Part shown: piece after piece, positions 1-4,656 of the stretch
Numbering within the stretch: the stretch's first letter is position 1
Layout of the letters: every line of letters begins with the position of its first letter
Source: Acidobacteriota bacterium
GTDB lineage: Bacteria > Acidobacteriota > Holophagae > Thermotomaculales > Thermotomaculaceae
Length of the DNA: 9,747 nucleotides
Reading direction: 5' to 3'
Assembly: GCA_003650445.1 (NCBI GenBank)
Contig: QMQE01000087.1
Coordinates: 1 to 9,747, forward strand
The notes under the pieces: generated by a model
What the model was told of the DNA's origin: nothing
Seen by the model: the letters and a program-made list of their open reading frames with translations, nothing else
The model's database searches: none
Translations under genes and position numbers: made by a program

Positions 1-1050
1 ACCTGCAACTATGAAGACCTCTACTGGCTTCCCGACTTGTCATCATTGACCCAGTTATTGAACCTGTGGGCAAATAACAACCACCTGACATCTGTTCATG
101 GTGATCTGTTACCTGGATCATTGACGTTCCTTGGCCTCTCAATAAATCAGATTTCCAGCATTCAATTTCCAAACGCGATGAACAACTTGACTAACTTTTA
201 CGCAGACTCCAATCAACTCACAACTTTCCCTGATCTATCCTTGGCGCCCAATCTAAAATATATCAATGTGCGAAAAAACCAATTATCCGAAATACCTTCT
301 CTTACAGGATTCCCCCATTTGGTCAACTTGGATTTTGATTCCAACCAGGTGGTAACATTTCCCGATATTACCGGTTTGACTGACCTTCAATCCATTGTGT
401 GCTGGGACAACCAATTAACCGTGCTCCCCGACTTAACGCCATTCACGAACCTGACTTTGTTAAGCTGTGCCAGAAACAGTGGTATTTCCACCATCCCGGG
501 ACTTTCCTCTCTAACAAACCTCCGGACACTTCAATGCTATAACACATCTATTTCAGAACTCGACGGTATTGCCGGGCTAACCAATCTTCAGGAATTACAG
601 TGTCAAAGTACCGGGGTTACAACTCTTCCGGACCTGTCCGCGCTGACACAGCTCAGAACGCTTATCATCTGCAACAACCCCATCCCACAGATTCCCGGCC
701 TTTCATCACTGGCCTCGCTGCAGAACCTGAACTGCCTCGGCACTCAGGTCACCGACCTGTCCGGTATCGCGGGGCTGACCAATCTCAAGTATGTCACCTG
801 CAACAGCAGCCCCATCACCACATTGCCGGATTTATCCGCATTGGACGCGCTGACACGTCTGGAATGCTCCAACTGTCTCCTCACAGACATCCCCGATGTC
901 ACCGGCTGCGCCTCAATCGATTATCTCCGCTGCAATTACAACAACTTCGGCGCAGATGACTGTGCCATGATCCAGGCCATCGAGGCTATGGGCCTAAGCA
1001 CATTTGTGTACAACCCGCAAAAGGACGGATCGACGTTGACCTGCCAGTAG
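1..1050 (+). CDS. Leucine-rich-repeat protein, C-terminal part (gene open at left edge)
   Basis: The frame is open from base 1 to a TAG at 1048-1050, so the true start, and any signal peptide, lies outside the window. A TTG at 37 could be read as a start but has no ribosome site and falls inside a repeat. The protein is built almost entirely of about 14 LRR units of roughly 22 residues, with the pattern LPDLSxLTxLxxLxCxxNxIxx. Nine consecutive units from about base 390 carry Cys in the LxCxxN position, the ladder typical of bacterial LRR proteins. The last unit (IPDVTGC...LRCNYNNF) leads into a cap of about 35 residues ending NPQKDGSTLTCQ. LRR arrays form curved solenoids that usually bind proteins or surfaces, so a cell-surface or secreted binding role is likely but not shown. 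No anchor, sortase motif or transmembrane segment is visible at the C-terminus. A terminator-like hairpin follows. Confidence 0.9.
   Translation, partial: TCNYEDLYWLPDLSSLTQLLNLWANNNHLTSVHGDLLPGSLTFLGLSINQISSIQFPNAMNNLTNFYADSNQLTTFPDLSLAPNLKYINVRKNQLSEIPSLTGFPHLVNLDFDSNQVVTFPDITGLTDLQSIVCWDNQLTVLPDLTPFTNLTLLSCARNSGISTIPGLSSLTNLRTLQCYNTSISELDGIAGLTNLQELQCQSTGVTTLPDLSALTQLRTLIICNNPIPQIPGLSSLASLQNLNCLGTQVTDLSGIAGLTNLKYVTCNSSPITTLPDLSALDALTRLECSNCLLTDIPDVTGCASIDYLRCNYNNFGADDCAMIQAIEAMGLSTFVYNPQKDGSTLTCQ
493..888 (+). repeat. Two in-frame 198-bp tandem units (three LRRs each)
   Basis: Three successive LRRs beginning IPGLSSL, (D/S)GIAGLTNL and LPDLSAL occur at 493, 562 and 625. They recur in the same order at 691, 760 and 823, each exactly 198 bp (66 codons) later. 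The copies have diverged in nucleotide sequence but kept frame and order, which indicates duplication of a three-repeat block inside the gene. A further related unit starts at 889 (IPDVTGC). Confidence 0.85.
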
Positions 1051-1087
1051 AGACAAAGTGCGAGTGAAAGTACGTGTGCATGAGGAA

Positions 1088-1125
1088 AAAGACAGGAAAT
1101 TGTAAATAACCCATTCCCTGTCTTT
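1088..1125 (+). terminator. Putative terminator after the LRR gene
   Basis: AAAGACAGG at 1088-1096 pairs perfectly with CCTGTCTTT at 1117-1125. After one mismatch, AAT/ATT extends the stem inward, leaving a loop of about 12 bases. The run after the stem (TCTTTCCTTAT) is pyrimidine-rich but not a clean U-tract, and A-rich sequence lies on the 5' side. It sits 37 bp past the LRR stop codon. Efficiency is uncertain. Confidence 0.5.
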
Positions 1126-1136
1126 CCTTATCCCGG

Positions 1137-1180
1137 CTAATCACAAGTTACGAGTTACAAATTACGACGCCGAAGGCGTC
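1137..1180 (-). repeat. Intergenic heptamer/hairpin element, copy A
   Basis: Four degenerate 7-base units lie head to tail on the plus strand: CTAATCA, CAAGTTA, CGAGTTA, CAAATTA (1137-1164). They are followed by a perfect 6-bp hairpin with a 3-base loop, GACGCC-GAA-GGCGTC (1166-1180). Read on the minus strand this is hairpin followed by YGTRAYT-type heptamers, the same order as copies B (3762) and C (4478) on the plus strand. Copy A is therefore inverted relative to them. Only the heptamers and hairpin architecture are shared convincingly; its outer flank does not align clearly. Confidence 0.55.
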
Positions 1181-1196
1181 ATGCATCCCTTCTTTC

Positions 1197-1216
1197 CCCT
1201 TCCCCCCGGGGAAGGG
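1197..1216. other. 20-bp perfect GC-rich palindrome upstream of the ammonia-lyase gene
   Basis: CCCTTCCCC at 1197-1205 and GGGGAAGGG at 1208-1216 are perfect inverted repeats around a 2-base centre. As RNA it would form a very stable stem of 8-9 bp. No U-tract follows on either strand, so it is not a canonical intrinsic terminator. It lies 49 bp before the lyase ATG, within the likely leader or promoter region. It could be a repeat remnant, a leader hairpin or a protein site; function is unknown. Confidence 0.5.
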
Positions 1217-1254
1217 TGTGCGGTATGATGAACAGGAACAATTTTACCAATCAC

Positions 1255-1260
1255 AGGAGA
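1255..1260 (+). promoter_or_regulatory. Ribosome-binding site fixing the ammonia-lyase start at 1266
   Basis: AGGAGA at 1255-1260 stands 5 bases before ATG 1266. The longer reading frame from GTG 1218 would begin right after the GC palindrome, lacks such a site, and would add 16 residues not expected in the family. The 1266 start is therefore preferred. Confidence 0.75.
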
Positions 1261-1265
1261 TTAAA

Positions 1266-2786
1266 ATGATTGTACTGGATGGACATTCATTGACAGTGGA
1301 AAAACTGGTGCGCATTGCCCGGGACGGGGAAAAGGTGGAACTGCACCGGGACGCGAAAGAACGGATACAAAAATGCCGGGAAATGCTGGAAGAAAAGATT
1401 CAAAAACATGAAATCATGTACGGCGTCAACACCGGAATCGGTGAATTCTCAGAAGTCGTACTCAACGACGAGCAGGTCAAGGAGTTCCAGAAGTACTTGA
1501 TTTACAATCATGCCGCAGGAATTGGCGATGCCATGCCGACAGATTGGGTCCGGGGAGCCATGGCGGGGCGCATCAATGTTCACGCCCATGGAAATTCCGG
1601 GTGCCGGCTGGAAATCACCGAAACACTGGTGAAAATGCTCAACCGGGGCGTCACCCCCTTTGTGTGTAAAAAAGGCTCGGTGGGCGCTTCCGGCGACCTG
1701 GCACCCATGGCACAGATCGCACTTTTGCTCATGGGCGAAGGAAAAGCCTGGTTCAACGGGGAACTTCTGCCGGGAAAAACCGCGATGGAACGTGCGGGAA
1801 TCCCGCTGCCGGGGCTGGAAGCACGGGACGGCCTAGCCACCATCAACGGCTCCAATGTGCTCACCGCCATGAGCGCTTTAATGATTTACGACACGAAAAA
1901 CTGGCTGAAACAGGCGGAAATCGCCGCCGCGATGTCGCTGGAAGCCCTGATGGCAAACTTCAGCCCCTACGATGAACGCCTCCACCGGGCGCGGGGATTT
2001 GCCGGTTCCATTCAAAGTGCCGCGAATATCCGCAAATGCGTGGAAGGAAGCGACCTGCTCACCGGAAAACTGAAAGTCAAAGTCCAGGACGCCTACTCCA
2101 TGCGCTCCACGCCGCAGGTTATCGGAGCGGCACGGGACGCGCTGGAATACGCCCGGTCTCAGGTAGAAATCGAGCTGAACGGCGTCGGAGACAACCCGGT
2201 TTTCTTCCCCGACGACGGGGTTCAGATTTCCGGTGCCAATTTTCAGGGAACCCCCGTTGCCCTGCCCATGGAGATGGCGGGAATGGCAGTTACCATGGTC
2301 AGCGTTATTTCTGAACGCCGGATGAACCGGCTGAACAATCCGGCATTAAGTGGCGGACTGCCCCCCTTCCTCACCAGAGGCGCCGGAATGTTTTCCGGGC
2401 TGATGCTGAGCCAGTACACCGCGGATATGCAGATTGTGGAACAGAAAATCCTTTCCACACCGGCGGCAATCCAGTCTATTCCGGCGGCGGCGGATCAGGA
2501 AGACTTTGTTTCCATGGGCATGAACACGGCACAGAAGAATTTTCAGATTCTCGACAACGCCTACGGTGTGCTGGGCATCGAATTCATGGCAGCTGCGCAG
2601 GCGCTGGATTTCCGTGATTTTTCATTTGGAAAAGGGGTGGAAACAGCGAAAAAGACTGTCCGGAAACACGTGGAATTCCTCGACATTGACCGGCCGCTGT
2701 ACAAAGACCACAACACAATGAAAAAGCTGGTGGAAAGCACTGAAATTCTGAATGCGGTGGAACCCGTTATCGGGCCGCTGAATTAA
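1266..2786 (+). CDS. hutH: Histidine/aromatic amino acid ammonia-lyase (HAL/PAL/TAL family, MIO enzyme)
   Basis: This 506-residue cytosolic enzyme has the usual length of bacterial histidine ammonia-lyase, which removes ammonia from L-histidine to give urocanate. The Ala141-Ser142-Gly143 triad in GSVGASGDLAP should cyclise to the electrophilic MIO cofactor. Compared with remembered Pseudomonas HutH, catalytic and substrate residues are present: Tyr52 (YGVNTG), His82 (NHAAGIG), Asn194 (INGSN), Gln274, Tyr277 and Arg280 (KVQDAYSMR), Phe326, and Gln411-Glu412 (DQEDFVSM). His82 and Glu412 are the pair associated with histidine selectivity. However, NFQGTP (325-330) and the RSTPQ stretch (280-284) look more like plant phenylalanine ammonia-lyase, and Asn81 replaces the usual Ser before His. 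Another amino acid, an aminomutase reaction, or a related lyase such as ergothionase is possible. No hutU, hutI or hutG is nearby; the dehydrogenase gene follows after 19 bp. Family assignment is firm, substrate is not. Confidence 0.88.
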   Translation: MIVLDGHSLTVEKLVRIARDGEKVELHRDAKERIQKCREMLEEKIQKHEIMYGVNTGIGEFSEVVLNDEQVKEFQKYLIYNHAAGIGDAMPTDWVRGAMAGRINVHAHGNSGCRLEITETLVKMLNRGVTPFVCKKGSVGASGDLAPMAQIALLLMGEGKAWFNGELLPGKTAMERAGIPLPGLEARDGLATINGSNVLTAMSALMIYDTKNWLKQAEIAAAMSLEALMANFSPYDERLHRARGFAGSIQSAANIRKCVEGSDLLTGKLKVKVQDAYSMRSTPQVIGAARDALEYARSQVEIELNGVGDNPVFFPDDGVQISGANFQGTPVALPMEMAGMAVTMVSVISERRMNRLNNPALSGGLPPFLTRGAGMFSGLMLSQYTADMQIVEQKILSTPAAIQSIPAAADQEDFVSMGMNTAQKNFQILDNAYGVLGIEFMAAAQALDFRDFSFGKGVETAKKTVRKHVEFLDIDRPLYKDHNTMKKLVESTEILNAVEPVIGPLN

Positions 2787-2805
2787 ACCGAACCGGCGAT
2801 TGACA

Positions 2806-3744
2806 ATGAAAATTTTGATTACAAAAAAAATTCCCGAAACCGGAATCCGTTTTCTCAAAGACCGGGGATATGAACTTGTTGTCCGGGAATCCGACACCCT
2901 GATTTCCGAAGAAGAACTGATTCGCGGAGTTCAGGAATTTGACGGCATCATCTCCATGCTGTCCGACCCCATCGGGGCGGATGTACTGAAAAAAGCAGAA
3001 AAATGCAGAATCATTGCCAATTACGCGGTAGGAACCAACAACATTGACATTGAAGCGGCAAAAACACGGGGTATCATCGTCACCAACACACCGGACGTGC
3101 TGACAGAAGCCACCGCGGAGCTGGCAATGGCGCTGCTCCTCGCCGCATCCAGGCGGATTGTGGAATCAGACCGCTTTACACGGGATGGAAAATTTCAGGG
3201 CTGGGGGCCACTTCTCTTCCTCGGAAAAGGCCTGAACACAAAAACAGTGGGAATTGTCGGAATGGGCCGCATCGGACAGACTTTTGCCCGAATGGTATCC
3301 GGTTTCGGCACACAGGTCATTTATCACTCCCGCAGAAAACGGGATGTCCCCTACCCGTTTGTGGCGTTTGAAACGCTTTTGCGGGAATCGGATGTAATCT
3401 CGCTTCACCTGCCGCTGACGGCAGAGTCCCGTCACATGTTCACGGAAAAGGAATTCCGTACAATGAAAGACGGCGTTGTTTTCATCAACACAGCCAGGGG
3501 GCCCATTGTCCGGGAAAAAGACCTTGTAAACGCCCTTAAATCCGGAAAAATCGCCTTTGCCGGACTGGATGTTTACGAATTCGAGCCGGAAATCTCCGAT
3601 GAACTCAAAACCATGAAAAACACGGTGCTACTGCCCCACATCGGTTCCGCCACCGAAAAAGCAAGAAACGACATGGCAATCCTCGCTGCCCGCAATGTGG
3701 ACGCGGTATTGAACGGGAAACCGCCTGCAACAAAGGTGGAATGA
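2806..3744 (+). CDS. D-2-hydroxyacid dehydrogenase (glyoxylate/hydroxypyruvate reductase-like)
   Basis: This 312-residue protein should reduce a 2-keto acid to the D-2-hydroxy acid, or the reverse, with NAD(P)H in the cytosol. The family's split layout is visible. The N-terminal catalytic part contains ANYAVGTNNIDIEAA (71-85) and VTNTPDVLTEATAELA (92-107). The nucleotide-binding domain carries GIVGMGRIG (149-157). The catalytic triad is Arg231 (NTARGPIV), Glu260 (YEFEPE) and His278 (LPHIGSAT). The sequence resembles archaeal/bacterial glyoxylate reductase (GyaR) most closely. HSRRKR after the second strand (174-179) lacks the acidic residue typical of NAD-specific enzymes, which suggests NADPH use. 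ATG 2806 is preferred to TTG 2800; the ribosome site is weak. With 19 bp to the lyase stop, the two genes are probably one transcript. The exact substrate (glyoxylate, hydroxypyruvate, an aryl- or imidazolyl-pyruvate) cannot be read from sequence. Confidence 0.88.
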   Translation: MKILITKKIPETGIRFLKDRGYELVVRESDTLISEEELIRGVQEFDGIISMLSDPIGADVLKKAEKCRIIANYAVGTNNIDIEAAKTRGIIVTNTPDVLTEATAELAMALLLAASRRIVESDRFTRDGKFQGWGPLLFLGKGLNTKTVGIVGMGRIGQTFARMVSGFGTQVIYHSRRKRDVPYPFVAFETLLRESDVISLHLPLTAESRHMFTEKEFRTMKDGVVFINTARGPIVREKDLVNALKSGKIAFAGLDVYEFEPEISDELKTMKNTVLLPHIGSATEKARNDMAILAARNVDAVLNGKPPATKVE

Positions 3745-3761
3745 TTGCGCGCGGCGCAGAA

Positions 3762-3828
3762 CGGCGCAACGCGCACCGCGATTTGTGACTTGTAACTTGA
3801 ACGAAAATCAGAGAAGCAAAATGGGGAC
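3762..3828 (+). repeat. Intergenic heptamer/hairpin element, copy B
   Basis: A short GCGC-AAC-GCGC inverted repeat (3764-3774) precedes degenerate heptamers CGCGATT, TGTGACT, TGTAACT (3777-3797). A conserved tail follows at 3803-3828 (core AAAATCAG ... AGCAAAA). Bases 3764-3794 match 4480-4510 of copy C at 27 of 31 positions, and the tails match at 21 of 26. Copy B has about one more heptamer-length than copy C. It starts 17 bp after the dehydrogenase stop and ends 43 bp before the toxin stop. Confidence 0.7.
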
Positions 3829-3848
3829 AGATGTACCGATTTGTGAAT

Positions 3849-3879
3849 CTATCCTTTGTGATAGGCTGAGTTATTTTTT
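3849..3879 (+). terminator. Weak terminator candidate between convergent genes
   Basis: CTATC (3849-3853) and GATAG (3860-3864) form a 5-bp stem with a 6-base loop. A T-rich run (TTATTTTTT, 3871-3879) comes 6 bases later and overlaps the end of the toxin gene. The stem is short and the spacing poor, so this may be chance. It is the only terminator-like structure I see between the convergent dehydrogenase and toxin genes. Confidence 0.22.
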
Positions 3880-4149
3880 CAGCTTGCGGTAAAAGTTTTC
3901 ATGAACGCCCAATGCCAGCAAAACACGTGTCGTTGGATCCCATTCGTACGCAAGAAGCATCTGCCTGTCGAAACAGGGGAATTTGTGCACATAAATACCG
4001 TCCAGATCCCCCTTTTTTAATTGCCCAACTTCGGGATTGGCGGCAATGGCATTGACAGCCTTGTCAACAATGCGCCGTTGATTGGGATGCAGGCGTTTGT
4101 AGGCCCGCTTGAAAAGCGGCATTTGGAGAACTTGAATTTCGTTTGCCAT
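3871..4149 (-). CDS. RelE/ParE-family toxin of a type II toxin-antitoxin module
   Basis: This is a 92-residue basic protein of typical RelE/ParE size. It begins with an LFKRAYKRLHPNQRRIVDKAVNAI helical region (12-35), continues with KGDLDGIYVHKF and a QMLLAYEW strand, and ends in LLALGVHENFYRKLKK. The terminal GxHENFYRxLK signature is common in RelE/ParE toxins paired with ParD-like antitoxins. RelE-type members cut mRNA on ribosomes and ParE-type members poison gyrase. Which applies here is not clear, although the His-Glu-Asn-Phe-Tyr-Arg tail favours the RelE fold with a ribonuclease-type end. Its ATG (4147-4149) directly abuts the antitoxin stop (4150-4152), so the two are translationally coupled. 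The antitoxin-first order is standard. Confidence 0.88.
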   Translation of the reverse strand: MANEIQVLQMPLFKRAYKRLHPNQRRIVDKAVNAIAANPEVGQLKKGDLDGIYVHKFPCFDRQMLLAYEWDPTTRVLLALGVHENFYRKLKK

Positions 4150-4374
4150 TTATTTATTGTCTGATGGTTCAAACGGTTCCGCAACAGAATGATCCATGGC
4201 TTTTGCAATCAGAATATCCCGAATCAACTCCACAGGCAGATCAGGATTATCCAATGCGGTCTTTCCCACCCGTGCCCAAAACCCGATTTGACTGGAAATA
4301 GACCGGTATTCAGCCGCCGCCGTGCTTTTTGCCTCGTTGTAAAGCTCTTCATCAATCCGAATCGGTATTCCCAT
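4150..4374 (-). CDS. ParD-like antitoxin of a type II toxin-antitoxin module
   Basis: This 74-residue protein opens with MGIPIRIDEELYNEAK, a ribbon-helix-helix-type beta strand (IPIRIDEEL) followed by a helix. It continues with EYRSISSQIGFWARVGKTALDNPDLPVELIRDIL, which closely fits the ParD-like antitoxin family (SxxxQIxFWAxxGKxALxNPDLP). The acidic C-terminus (EPFEPSDNK) is the sort of flexible tail that wraps a toxin. It should neutralise the toxin encoded immediately downstream and repress its own promoter as a DNA-binding dimer. The start is fixed by AGGGGGA (4381-4387 on the minus strand), 6 bases before the ATG. An overlapping ATG 3 bases upstream is out of frame and belongs to a shadow frame. 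Confidence 0.88.
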   Translation of the reverse strand: MGIPIRIDEELYNEAKSTAAAEYRSISSQIGFWARVGKTALDNPDLPVELIRDILIAKAMDHSVAEPFEPSDNK

Positions 4375-4400
4375 ATCATTTCCCCCTGTGTACTACAAAA

Positions 4401-4415
4401 GTAGCAATATGCTAC
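4401..4415. promoter_or_regulatory. Palindromic operator candidate for the ParD-like/RelE module
   Basis: GTAGCA-ATA-TGCTAC is a perfect inverted repeat with 6-base arms. A third half-site, CTAC (4393-4396), lies alongside, giving CTACAAAA twice as a direct repeat (4393-4400 and 4412-4419). The palindrome covers the expected transcription start just downstream of the -10 box, where binding would block initiation. Antitoxins of this type normally autorepress through such sites, so antitoxin binding here is a strong inference. Confidence 0.6.
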
Positions 4416-4419
4416 AAAA

Positions 4420-4448
4420 AATATAAGCTCATTTATGTTAATTGTCAA
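4420..4448 (-). promoter_or_regulatory. Sigma70-type promoter of the toxin-antitoxin operon
   Basis: On the minus strand, TTGACA (4443-4448) is a perfect -35 box, a 17-base spacer follows, and TATATT (4420-4425) is a 5/6 -10 box. It lies 46 bp upstream of the antitoxin ATG. It is the best promoter match in the window and overlaps the region of the operator palindrome at its start site. Confidence 0.72.
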
Positions 4449-4477
4449 GTTTCCCCGGCAAAGGGAAATGCGAGTGT

Positions 4478-4538
4478 GTGCGCTACGCGCACCGTGATTC
4501 GTGATTTGTAGGAAAAATCAGGAAAGCAAAACGGGTAC
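4478..4538 (+). repeat. Intergenic heptamer/hairpin element, copy C
   Basis: A perfect 6-bp hairpin with a 3-base loop, GTGCGC-TAC-GCGCAC (4478-4492), is followed by heptamers CGTGATT, CGTGATT, TGTAGGA (4493-4513). A conserved tail spans 4513-4538 (AAAAATCAGG ... AGCAAAACGGG). It aligns with copy B (3762-3828) in the same orientation, so the two are direct repeats about 716 bp apart with the toxin-antitoxin module between them. Confidence 0.7.
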
Positions 4539-4599
4539 TGGCAATATCTGCGGTACCAGTCCACGTTTTGAGGCACAAAAGAAAGAGGGATTTCTTTTC

Positions 4600-4628
4600 T
4601 TGATAATTGGCGAAAAAACCGGCACAAT
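4600..4628 (+). promoter_or_regulatory. Possible promoter for the amidase-purL unit
   Basis: TTGATA (4600-4605) is a 5/6 match to a -35 box. A 17-base spacer leads to CACAAT (4623-4628), a 4/6 match to a -10 box, 28 bp before the preferred GTG start. It is the best candidate in the spacer but not a strong one. The preceding purine/pyrimidine-rich stretch (4570-4600) shows nothing else I can identify. Confidence 0.35.
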
Positions 4629-4646
4629 AAGGTGAATCTGGAAAAT

Positions 4647-4652
4647 GGAGGG
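4647..4652 (+). promoter_or_regulatory. Ribosome-binding site deciding the amidase start
   Basis: GGAGGG lies 4 bases before GTG 4657 and overlaps the alternative ATG at 4645. A start at 4657 gives a signal-like N-terminus beginning M-K-K-L. The ATG at 4645 has only a weaker AAGGTG site 9-10 bases upstream, so GTG is preferred, though ATG 4645 is possible. Confidence 0.55.
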
Positions 4653-4656
4653 TAAT

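Noticed and set aside
600..959. 119-codon plus-strand frame overlapping the LRR gene
   Set aside because: It lies wholly inside the LRR reading frame in another phase. Its length comes from the repetitive GC-richer part and it shows no recognisable protein features.
1137..1180. CRISPR array as an explanation for the heptamer repeats
   Set aside because: Units are 7 bases, directly adjacent and degenerate, with no spacers and no cas genes in the window.
1218..1265. GTG-initiated 16-residue N-terminal extension of the ammonia-lyase
   Set aside because: AGGAGA five bases before ATG 1266 gives a family-typical length of 506; the extension overlaps the leader just after the GC palindrome.
4537..4560. 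ACTGG/CCAGT inverted repeat with nearby GGTAC motifs
   Set aside because: The stem has only 5 bp with a 14-base loop and no associated signal; likely chance.
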